The notes under the pieces were generated by a model. It was given only the letters and a program-made list of their open reading frames with translations. It was not told the origin of the DNA and did no database searches. A stretch of DNA of 64,000 bases. Origin: Eutypa lata (Eukaryota; Ascomycota; Sordariomycetes; Xylariales; Diatrypaceae). The position numbers and the translations under genes were made by a program. Positions 24,999 through 35,141 of this stretch are shown piece after piece. Each line of letters starts with the position of its first letter. Position 1 is the first letter of the stretch. The stretch lies in the NCBI GenBank assembly GCA_022661535.1, contig JAKULF010000006.1:186001-250000 (forward strand), read 5' to 3'.

Positions 24999-26224
24999 CT
25001 AGGTCTGCGTTCCCTCGTCAGCGACGCCAGTCTTCCCGGTCTTCTTACCCTCCCCCGCTTTCTTCCCACCCAGGAGCTCATCCCTGTAGTCCTGCCACAG
25101 CTGCGCGACGCGCTCGCCTAGCAGCTCCGTCCAGAAAACCCCCTCTTCGTAGCGCTCCGAGCGCAGCTTCTCGTTGAGCCGTCGCACCGTGCCGTCCCCA
25201 AACCGGCCCTCCAACCAGTCGAGGAAGTAGGCCGTGTGCTGATAGCCTGCGTCCCACCGCGATGCCGACGAGTCGTCTCGCTTCCAGTGTGGCGGTGCTA
25301 GGTCCCGCTGTAGGCGCACGAAGTCGGCTATGCCTTCGATTAGACCCCCGGGACAGCTGCCGCGACCGTTGTGTTGGACTGTGTTGTTTAGGATGAGGTT
25401 AGCTAGGTAGTAGGCAAGAAGAAGAAGAAAGTGTAGAGAGATAGATAGGTTAGATGCATAAATTCCGAGACAAGGGAGTTGAATGGCTTCTTACAGCAGT
25501 GCACCAGCTCGTGAACTATCACCCCCGTGATCTCGTGCGCCTGCCGCGATGCCGGGTTGATCCCCGCGATGTACCGCAGCGAGAAGTGGATCTCCTTGTG
25601 GTCGCTGTCGAGGTCCGAGCCCGTCGTGTAGGCGACGCCGTCCATGTCGCGCAGGATCAGCGTCACGGACCGCGTCGGCGGCGGGTGCGTGTGCGCCGCG
25701 CCGGGCGCCACGTACAGCGTGCGCAGCACGGCCTGCACGCTGGTCTCGAGAACCGAGGCCGCGTTCACGGCTTTCAGGAAGATGGCCGACCCCGCGTGCG
25801 AGAGGTCGTTGAGCTGCAGCCGGAGCTTGGGCAGGGGGAACGGCTTGCCCACGGGTGCGGAGGACGACGAGTTGGAATTGGAGTTGGGGGTGGAGGACGA
25901 GGAGTTGCGGTCGAGCGTCTTCGATGTGTCGGATGTCGAGGAAGATGAGGAGTCGTCGTTGTTGTTGTTGTTGTTGTTATTGTTGTTTGGCTTACTGCGG
26001 ATCGGGAGAGGAGACGGCTCGGCGCCTGGCGGGGGAGGCCCCTCGGTTCGGTACGACATGCCGGGCATGAAGATAGGCTGTGGTACAGGAGTCGTGAGGG
26101 GTAGGTCTGGCATATGAGATAGCGGTGAAGAAGATTTGGGTTCTTCTTCCTGTAATATTTCGAGGCTGATTTGTATATCTGTAATCGAGGAGAGGTCGTG
26201 ATATTCAGGCGGAAGCCGACTCAT
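24999..26224 (-). CDS. PBSP-domain (plant basic secretory protein-type) metallopeptidase-like protein
   Basis: Two exons (25495-26224 and 24999-25378; intron GTAAGA...ACACAG) give 369 residues. The domain begins near residue 145 with LPKLRLQLNDLSHAGSAIF and continues through RSVTLILRDMDGVAYTTGS and KEIHFSLRYI. It then has a zinc-binding HELVH motif (VIVHELVHC), followed across the intron by FQHNGRGSCPGGLIEGIADF and FLDWLEGRFGDGTVRRLNEK. These are hallmarks of the 'peptidase of plants and bacteria' family. The first 130 residues are Pro/Ser/Asn-rich low complexity, with an Asn run from AAC/AAT repeats (about 25957-25987), and no signal peptide is seen, so this copy may be intracellular. Substrate is unknown. 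The acceptor choice is supported because it restores the conserved FQ-N-G-G-CPGG block. Confidence 0.88.
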
Positions 26225-26527
26225 AGAGGCATCTGCTGAACTGAGACGTTCCTCCTAGTCTATACTGCTAACTAGTCGGGCCCCTTTTTTAGGCAGCCAA
26301 TGCTTGAAAGAAAAAGAAGAACTAGTTCAATAAGCTATAATGCTGTATATATTTAAAAAGCACTTCACCATCGAAGTAGTGTATATAATAATAATAGACT
26401 GCCTGATCGTGGAGCTTGTTGCCTTCAGTCGTGCCCCTCAGAAAGTCTTAAATGCATCATGTACGTACGTAGTTGATCCCCATCCGAACGGACAGTCGCG
26501 GGGGAGATGAGCTGGGGGTTGACAGGG

Positions 26528-26535
26528 ATACTATC
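26528..26535. repeat. Target-site duplication, left copy
   Basis: The 8-mer ATACTATC directly abuts the left terminal inverted repeat and recurs at 29455-29462 just outside the right one. An 8-bp direct duplication fits Mutator-like elements, which usually make 8-11 bp. Confidence 0.9.
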
Positions 26536-26640
26536 GAGCCACCCTATTCGGGCTATATATTTTATTCGGGCTATACAGAAAATAATTTTACAATCGGCTT
26601 GCCACCTGCCACCACACTAGTGCAGAGCTAGAGGCCCACT
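26536..26640. repeat. Left terminal inverted repeat of MULE
   Basis: Begins GAGCCACCCTATTCGGGC and ends GAGGCCCACT. It is identical over 105 bp to the reverse complement of 29350-29454. It carries two internal ATTCGGGCTATA words about 20 bp apart, candidates for transposase binding. Confidence 0.95.
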
Positions 26641-26809
26641 TAATCCACCCACTATGGATTTGCTAGATTTAACTAGTAAATGCAGCTATTTCCATATTTT
26701 CTTCAATTAGATTACCTCATCACCATCATTTCGCAACCGTCTGTAACCAAAATTCGTCAAACCTGCACCCCTACAACCGTTCTTCGGTAGCTACTGCGTG
26801 CTCCCCAAG

Positions 26810-29203
26810 ATGGTACAGCTTCCGAACCCTCCGGAAGGCGGTCCGGGCTTCGATACGGCAGATCTGCTAATGGCGGACATGAACACTTTCGCCCTCCGCC
26901 ATGGCTTTCAGCTTGTCAAGCGCAACGGGACAAATCCCGACTCTAAAGGTCAATATACAAGATATTACGTATATTGTGACCGCGGCGCGATTCGTCAGAC
27001 CGAAAGCCATGGTGTTCGGCGGTCTGCAACGCGCAAAAACGGCTGCCCTTTCATGGGTTCCATCAAGGCTAATAAGTCCACCGGCCACAAATGGGTATTC
27101 GCACTTCACGATCCCTCGAAGACGGAGCATAACCACGAACCTTCCGACGGTACTACAAGCCATCCGGGAGCTCGCCGTCTCATCGATGAGGAAAAGCTGA
27201 TGATCCGCAGCATGGCAGCAACGAACATCCAACCACGAGAGATTCATGCGGTCCTCAAGCAGGCGTACCCTGACCATGCCATCCTTCCGAAGGATGTAGA
27301 GAACTACATACAGAAATGCCGTCGTGAAAAGCTTGATGGCTTCACTGGCACCCAAACCTTCATCAAGTTCCTTCAGAATAACAACTTCCCTCATCGAATC
27401 AAGTACGAAGATGATGATCCTAACCGTATCGCCGGGGCCATATGGACCTACCCTTGGTGTATCGAGATGTGGAAGCGGTATTCTGAAGTATCAAGTTTCG
27501 ATAATACTTACAAGACCAACCGTTACCACATGCCCTTCTTCAACGTTACTGGCAGTACATGTACAGGGTCGACGTACAACCAATGTTTCGGTGTTGTTCT
27601 TAATCAGACTCGGGTCTAGTATGACTGGCTGATGGAAAGCTACAAGGAACTGATGGAGGAAGCAGGTATTCGCAAGCCAGAGATACTTGTTTCTGACTTC
27701 GAAGATGGGTGGAAGAAGGCTGCTGCCGATGTGTTACCTTCCGCCCAGCAGCAGATCTGCATCTTCCACGTCAACAAAAACGTCATCCTTCATGTATTTC
27801 GGAAATGGAAGAAGGCCCCGGAAGATCCTGACGAAAGTGACGATGGCAATGATCATCAGACTCATGTACCTGATGATCAGGTTAACATCGCCGCCCGGGA
27901 ACATATTAATCGGTTCAAGCGTCGAATCAAAGGAACGATAATCGACTCTCCCGGTTCCCTTCCTTCCAAGATCCCCCATACAAAAGAAGGCCTGATCCTC
28001 TGTTGGGAACACATTGCGTATTCTAGTACAGAAGCAGACTTTAACGCTGCTTGGCACCGACTGATCGACGAGTTCGGTGAAGATCAGAAGGCCATCGTCG
28101 ATTATCTCGAAGAGACCTACCTTCCGTACCGATACGAGTGGGCAAATTGCTTCATCTCGCAATACCGCAATTACGGCACTCGCACTACATCCCCCGTCGA
28201 ATCGAGCCACAAGAACCTCAAGAGCTACTTACAAAACAACCGCGGCGATTTACTTAAGATCGCCGAAAGCCTTGAGCGTATGGTTGCAAAGATGAAGGAT
28301 GATTATCGTGATACCCTTAATTTACAGAGCACTCGAGTACGAACTACTTACTTTGGCCGCGAATGGCTCGGTACGCTTACGATGGTGTGCTCGTATAAAG
28401 CAATTGATCTACTTGCGATAGAGCATCGCAAGGCTGAAGCTTGTATACCTTCTCCATCTCGACCTTTCCTACGTACCTTACAACCTTGCCCTCCGGAAGG
28501 TTGCTACTTTGAACAACAGTATGGCCTACCTTGTGCCTTCAAGATCCTAAAGAATATGGAAGTATTTGAAGAGAAGCCGAGGGTAACACCACTACAACCT
28601 ACGGATGTTGATGTACATTGGCTCACAGGCAAGAATCTTGCGGATAACGAACCCTTGTTGTTGATCAAGGAACCGTATACTCAGAAGCCTCGAGGGCGTC
28701 CCCGTACTGGCGCCGTTACACTCCCACAAGTCCTACAGTCCTACCATCGCCGGCGGGAACTTCATCCTTCCGTACGCCGTCATCCCTCCCAATGGGAGCT
28801 GATTAACCTTGATTCAGACGACGAAGCCCCTAGTCAGCGGCCATCAGGTAGCCGTGGAGGGTTGCAACAGTCACAACAACGGGGAGGATCACAACTACAA
28901 CGAGGGCGTGGTACTAGGGGTGGCCGTGGTGGAACTCGCGGCAGCATTCGCGGCAGCATTCGCGGCGGCGCTCGTGGAGGATTTGTGATGGCTTTATTTA
29001 CAGCTTCATCCGTAACTTCTACGCAGGAAGCCATTGATACCCTTCGACGGCAGCAACAGGACCTAGTTGTTCAGCAGGCTGCTTGTGTTGCGAAGCGGCG
29101 ACGTGTTGCACCTAGTGTTGAAGACCTAGCTGCTGTAGAGCTTGAGGATTGGCAGGATATTGATGATATCCTGGAAGAGGTTATTGACCTTACAGAGGAC
29201 TAA
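26810..29203 (+). pseudogene. MULE transposase, interrupted by one in-frame TAG
   Basis: From the ATG at 26810 the frame runs 269 codons to a TAG at 27617-27619 and then continues in the same frame to 29203. The N-terminus resembles a FAR1/WRKY-GCM1-type zinc DNA-binding region (YYVYCDRGAIRQ, RKNGCPFMG, HNHEP). The MULE core shows SSFDNTYKTNRYHMPFFNVTG with the first catalytic Asp before the stop. After it comes ILVSDFEDGWKKA with the second Asp and a C-x2-H (CIFH). The C-terminal part has YGLPCAFKI where SWIM zinc fingers usually have C-x-H, so that finger looks degenerate. An AT-hook (PRGRPRTG) and an Arg/Gly-rich segment (about 28900-28980) follow. The stop lies between the first two catalytic blocks, so the frame should yield no full transposase unless the stop is read through. 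No plausible intron removes it. Confidence 0.9.
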
Positions 29204-29349
29204 GCGTTGGAGCTGTATATAGTATATAATGTTGGTCAGGAGCATTTCGGGGAGTCCCTTATGTAAATGCATTACAGGTAGCATTAAAAACTAAGCTATT
29301 CGCATACAAAACTAGGTGTTTTAAATGGTGACAGTAATTGGCTTACATT

Positions 29350-29454
29350 AGTGGGCCTCTAGCTCTGCACTAGTGTGGTGGCAGGTGGCAAGCCGATTGT
29401 AAAATTATTTTCTGTATAGCCCGAATAAAATATATAGCCCGAATAGGGTGGCTC
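29350..29454. repeat. Right terminal inverted repeat of MULE
   Basis: Exact reverse complement of the left arm, ending GGGTGGCTC at the right border. Confidence 0.95.
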
Positions 29455-29462
29455 ATACTATC
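29455..29462. repeat. Target-site duplication, right copy
   Basis: ATACTATC, the same 8-mer as at 26528-26535, immediately outside the right terminal inverted repeat. Confidence 0.9.
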
Positions 29463-30196
29463 TTATCATGACACGCTAGAACAGGGATCCTGCTTTAAAA
29501 TCCGAAAGCCGTTTCCCTTTAGCGTGGTTAAAATGTGGAAGCCTGCCCAATAGATCGACGAGCAGGTCTGATGTTGCTACAGTGGAGATCAATAGTTCCA
29601 GGAAGGCGTAAAAAGGTACAACTTTTTGCGCTTTGGCGGGCGCCGCAGTAACAACAACAACATACATAAAGTATCAACATTGAACAAGCATAGGTACATA
29701 GACACATATGAAGTCAATTTTTGTCTTATTTCTCGCTGTCAGTACTTGAGACAACTACACTTACATCCATATATATCTCACAATAACCTAATTACATCTA
29801 CCGATAGTGAAGAATTGCCATCCGCTTTTTGCATCTCCCTGGACCTCTTCACTAGAACCCTCGTAATTCAAGAAATTTGGTAATTTCCTGTATTTGACAT
29901 TTTGGAGCTTTGTTAGCAGCACCCGAATACGTAGCCCAATCGAAAATCACCTACATACATCCTACCTACCACTGCCTACCTACGCTTAACTTATTACATC
30001 TCTCAATTATTGGTTCCCCTATACACAATCCCGCCTTGGTATCTATACCGATATCTACCTTTTTCTCTACGCACTTAAGTCTAACAACGTCACTCTCGTT
30101 GTTCGACGTAACCACCTTTCGCAGCTCTCCGGTAAAAATTTCGCTCATTCTGTGACGAATCACTAAGAATCGCCAGATCCTCAACTCTTGAGGGTC
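29463..30196 (+). promoter_or_regulatory. Upstream region of stu1
   Basis: The stretch from the transposon border to the stu1 start codon has no gene. It is pyrimidine-rich from about 29930 (CTACCTACC, TACCTACG words), as is common just upstream of mould start codons. The transposon therefore displaces any promoter element more than about 730 bp upstream. Confidence 0.4.
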
Positions 30197-33100
30197 ATGG
30201 CTGAAAGACTTACGGATGAGCAGGTCGATAGCCTGATAGCGATCCTAAGAAAAGATGTCCCTATCGATACGAAGGTCCAGTATGTCACAGCCGTCAAGTC
30301 CGCCATCAAGCAGCACAATGTCCCCGAGTCCTGCGTCGCGCCGCTCTTCGACGCTCTGCGAGCCGCCTCGAGCTCACAGCATTCCGCCCTTGTCAATGCC
30401 GGATTCACCGCGCTTAATCATCTTATAACGCGCCTGTCGCGACAAGAGCCTAGGTACCTCGTCAAGGAGGCGAAACATACATTATCCCTCATCGTTGAAA
30501 AGATGGGCGACCAAAAGGACAAGGTCCGGGCGCTAGCTATGCAGGCCATGGGGACCATGTATATCCATGTGCCGGTAGACGCGGAACGCTTCGTACGGAA
30601 TAACGCCATGGTCGGAAAGAACCCGAGAGCCAAAGAGGCGGGTATGCAATGGCTGCTTCAGATGCATAAGGAGCATGGGTTGCAGTTTCGCGCATATGTG
30701 CCTACACTTATGGAATTGTTAGAAGATGCTGACGGCATGGTTCGAGACGCCGCTAAGTCTACCGTTATAGACCTCTTCAGGTGCGCAACAATTCCAACTT
30801 GATTCATCTGATTACATCTAACACGATTATAGGGATGCACCTAATGCTGCAAAGTCCGATTTAAAGAAACAATTGAAGAATTTCAAAGTCCGACCAGCCA
30901 TCGAACAAGCTATCGTGAAAGAATTGGCGCCGACAGGGGGTGTGAAAAGAGAATTGGAATCTCGACCAGAGTCAGCGCTCTCGTCTAGGCCTAACTTCTC
31001 TGCGAGTGTTTCATCTATGGCCAGCGAACGGCCTATCACGCCAATGCCTGAGACGAAACCCGATCCCGTCGAGCCATCCTACGTCAACACGCAGCGAGAA
31101 CTGGACGACATATTTAAGGATATGTTTCAGTGGTTTGAAGGCAGGGAGACGGAGCAAAACTGGCTTAAGCGCGAGGAAAGCGTCACTAAGTTGCGCAGAC
31201 TCAATGCCGGGAATGCGTCGTCCGACTTCCCCGACGCCTTTGTTGCAGGCTGTCGAAGTTTATTAGACGGGATCCTCAAGGCTGTCAACTCATTGCGGAC
31301 AAGTTTGTCCAAGGAGGCTTGCAATCTTGTCCAGGATCTTGCCAACACGTTTGGCCCCGGTATCGACCCAATGGTTGAGCTGCTAATGCAGTCATTTGTG
31401 AAGCTATGTGCAGCTACGAAGAAGATAGCATCTCAACAAGCGAACGCAACGGTTGATACAATCATCGGCAGGACAACGTATAATAATAGGATCATGCAAC
31501 ACGTATGGGGTGCCTGTCAGGATAAGAACGTCCAGCCAAGGTCTTACGCGGCCGGATGGTTGAAGACTCTGATCAGGAAAGAGGCGTACCACAAGAATCA
31601 CATTGAACACTCTGGAGGCTTAGACCTCATCGAAAAGGGTATCAAGAAAGGATTGAATGACGCAAACCCTGGCGTGCGTGAGAAGATGCGGTCAACATAC
31701 TGGACATTTGCTACTGTTTGGCCAACTAGGGCAGAGGTGTACGTTTCCCCAAATTTCGTTTTATCCTCAATGTCGATTTCATACTAACTTCTGATGTAGG
31801 ATAATGGATAACCTGGATTCCACTGCACAGAAGTTGCTACAAAAAGATCCCGCAAACCCTAACTCGCCTAAAAAGTCGGATCCAGCACCGCGCCCTGGCT
31901 TAGGTCTATCCAAGAGCACTATGACTAGCTCAAAACCTTCGCTCAGGGAAGCAATGTTGGCCCAGAAGAAGGCTATAAGTTCCAGGAATCTACCCCCTAG
32001 ACCGGGGTCAGCGATGGCAACTATCTCACCAGTCCGATCAAACTCGGGGTCATCACAAGCGTCTACAACATCTACCACAGCTCCGAAGCCCGCTACACGA
32101 ACCCGGCCGGAGACAACGTCATCCCACGGTGGTATTTCGGTGGCGCCCATGCGGCCTGCTAGGCGGAGACCAGAGATGGCGGCTAGACCTGCTACTGCCG
32201 GGCCATATTCCGTTAGAAGCCATGATGGTCCTTCGACAGAGCGCTCTAGTCCGGGCGAAAGCGTCAAGCACAAAACAGTTACGCCGAAGACGATCTCGGG
32301 ATCTCCTAGGAGGACGGCACCGAGAATACGGCCCGGCCATGCTGCAACGCTCAGTGAAACAAGTGTGCCGACGCCCTCAAAGCCAGCGTCAAGTAAGGCT
32401 GCCGCTTCCCCGAAGATGAGTCCGGCAAGGCCAAAGCCAGTGCCTGCTGCATTGCAGTCAAGTAGTCCTTCTCAAGGTAATGAGGAAGACTTGACGCTCG
32501 TAGTCCCTAGCATCGCATCTTTAAAGCAGAATGCACCGTCTTCCCCACCCAAGCCATCCGTCACGGCGGCATCACCGAGGCCCGTTGTCCCAACTGAGGA
32601 GGACAATACCGTTATGCCGGAGTCTGCCACCCCGACGACACCAAAACCCCTGAAGGTTTATGAGGACCCATTCACAGCGGAGGAAGCGCAACAGCCGACC
32701 CCTAATGACTCGATAGTAGACCGGCCAGTGCTGGAAGACAAGCCGGTCAACGAGACTACGGCAAATCTATCACGCGCTCCAGCAGAACCGAACGCTAGCC
32801 CCATCGCACCTTCGTCTCCCGAAAAGGCCCGCCAGAACTCCCGGCTCCTCGACAGCGGGATCGTGCGCGTGAAGGCCCAGACGCTTGACGTGCACGGGTT
32901 CCGGAAGCTGCAGAGCCTGATCCGCGGCGACGGCACCGGCAGCAGCAAGTCATCGCCAGCGCCACCGCCGTTCGCGGACGATAAGTTCGACGCGCTCCTG
33001 GTGGGCTTGTTCGCGTACCTCGAGTCGCCGCTCGACGGGCTCAGCCCCGAGAAGGTGCAGGACGTCAAGGCGCAGGTGCTCGCCACCATCAAGCTGCTCC

Positions 33101-33675
33101 TGAAGAAGCACCAGGACCGGTTCCAGCCCCACATCGCCCGCGGCCTCGAGGCCCTCCTCGCCGCCCGCGCCCGCTACCAGGCCCGCACCCACATCGTGAG
33201 CGGTCTCGAGCTGCTCGCCGACGAGCTCGTCGCCATCGGCGACGCGGCCGAGATCCTGGCCACTATGACGAGGAGCCTCGAGAAGCTCGGACTCGACGGC
33301 GATGGTACGGCGATCAATGGTAATAATAACAACAACAGCAGCCAGTGCCGCAGCCTGAGCATGGGTCTGCACATCCTCAGGCAGCTCATCGAGCTACACG
33401 GGGGAGCTGCGGCAGCAGCGGACTCGACGACGACGGCATTCGTGCCGACCGACACCGAGGTCGCCGGGCTCACGGCCCTCTGCGCCCGCTGCCTCGAGAG
33501 CGCCGAAAGCGCCGTCCGCATGGATGCCGTCCAGCTCTGCGTCGCGCTGCATGCGCGCCTCGGCGAGGCCCGCTTCTGGGACGCCATGCGCGACGTCCGC
33601 GAGGACCCCAAGAGCCTCATCACGTATTACGTTGTTAAGCGGCAACGGGAGAGGGGAGAGGGTCCTGTCGCGTAG
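30197..33675 (+). CDS. stu1: CLASP-family microtubule-associated protein Stu1
   Basis: Three exons (30197-30780, 30833-31738, 31800-33675) join to 1121 residues. Stu1/CLASP binds tubulin and stabilises spindle microtubules at kinetochores and the spindle midzone. The N-terminal TOG/HEAT-type domain starts MAERLTDEQVDSLIAILRKD and contains IKQHNVPESCVAPLFDALRA and PRAKEAGMQWLLQMHKEHGL, typical of fungal Stu1. A second CLASP_N-type array (about residues 290-530) includes DIFKDMFQWFEGRETEQNW and HVWGACQDKNVQPRSYAAGW. The centre is a long Ser/Pro/Lys-rich basic linker, as expected for microtubule binding. A helical C-terminal repeat region begins near TLDVHGFRKLQSLIRGDGT. The second intron uses the GTACGT donor at 31739; the GTGTAC two bases earlier gives a stop after splicing. 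An in-frame TTG upstream (30188) is not the start. Confidence 0.93.
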
Positions 33676-35141
33676 ATAGATGTATGTGGGAAATCATTTT
33701 TTGTGGATGCGGAGTGAGCGTATACGTAGATGGATGGATGGGTATGTGAGTGGATGGTATATTCATTACGCCTGGACTTACGAACCCCCTAGCCGATTGG
33801 TTGGTACATATGTGGTTTGTGTATGTATATACTAATACATACCCCCTTTGCATTTCCTTGTCTTCCCTTTCTCACATGGGAAAAAGGGAAAAAAAGGGAT
33901 GTTTCGTGGATGCCGGAAGGGGGGTTAGTTAGGGGTTGTTCTTCTGTCTTGTTTGCATAGGTACTCAGATAAGTAGCTACTAGGGGGTTAATTGGCTCAA
34001 CTGTACAGATCATTATTATTATTATTACTCCATCGTGTAAGGCAAAGAAAGGCAAAGGCGGAAAGATGCCTAAGGAACCAGGCGTACGAAAAAAACACCA
34101 AAGGATTCCAGGGGGATATTCAGGGGGGGCAAGAAACCACAAAAATAGGCGAGGGGTCAAGCAGACAGGCAGGCAGGCAATCAGGCAATTGGGCGGGGCG
34201 TTCTTAGGAAAGGGTCATTCGGTCTTCTCTCTCTCATGGCAGGCATACTTACTTACCTATGTACCTACCTAGGTAGTCTTTGATGGATGGATTGATATTC
34301 TGTCCTATTCTTTTTCTTCGAAAGACTGACTCCCTCCTTCTGTCTATCATGTTCTTGTTAGTTATTATATCCTGTTTGTAATTAATAGCCTTCCTGCTTT
34401 TGTTTTCTTCTCTCTTCCTTCCTCTGCTTCTTCAGATCGAGGGGAGTTTGGGCTTGGGAAAAAATTAACTTTTTATACATATATATATAATGAGAAGCCA
34501 TACATACCTACTTCGTATCTTTTGCTGCAAAGGCAGTGTTCGTCTTATTACCTACATAAGTAGCTACTTAGTTGTAGGTATATGTCAGTCAGTAAACTGT
34601 ATGTACCTACCGGTTACCATTCCTCGCCTAGAGGCTTAGGTACGTGTGCGTTAGGGAGGGGGATATACTCGCAACCCAAATTACCTACTTGATGTTAAAT
34701 AGGGGCTTAAATTGAAGGGTGCTAACAAACGGTGTTAATTCCTAACTGTGGCTTTAGGATATCCCAAAGGTAGATGCCGTTTCCTAGGTCTCGTGAAAGG
34801 AGATTTATTTATTCTCAGGTATGGTATTTCTAAGTCGAGGTAAAAAACCCGACAACAACCATATTCGGGTAGTCAACGCACCCAATCTAATAGTAAGAAT
34901 AGTAGTAGTAGGATATTTCGCACTGGTGTCCCATCCAGCCCTTGCTTGGAAAACCCCAACTCAATCTATCCCGTCCTATCCTATCCTATCCTAGCCAGTT
35001 GACGCCGAATTGCACCGACCCACCCATAACCCTTCCCAGATTGACCAAGCAAAATTACTACCTATCGTATAACGCCTGAACTCAACTGCATCGCCCTAGC
35101 CAGAGGAGTAGCAAGCAGAACCAGGAGAAGCCATCATCCCC
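33676..35141. other. Convergent intergenic region with short repeats
   Basis: Lies between the 3' ends of stu1 and the Atos-domain gene. It contains ATGG/ATGT-type repeats (33730-33760), TACCTACCTAGGTAGT-like palindromes (34250-34276) and a CCTAT pentanucleotide run (34971-34993). No gene is supported. Confidence 0.5.
34971..34993. repeat. (CCTAT)n pentanucleotide microsatellite
   Basis: Four near-perfect CCTAT units lie in tandem just downstream of the Atos-domain gene. It is a simple repeat with no evident function. Confidence 0.75.

Larger units (their letters stand above)
26536..29454 (+). mobile_element. Mutator-like (MULE) DNA transposon, 2919 bp
   Basis: The element has 105-bp terminal inverted repeats (26536-26640 and 29350-29454) that match at every position, flanked by an 8-bp duplication. 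It encodes one MULE-type transposase with a single nonsense codon. Identical arms imply recent insertion, or at least no RIP since insertion. It lies in the shared upstream region of the PBSP gene and stu1, about 310 bp from the first start codon and 740 bp from the second, so it may affect either promoter. Confidence 0.95.
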
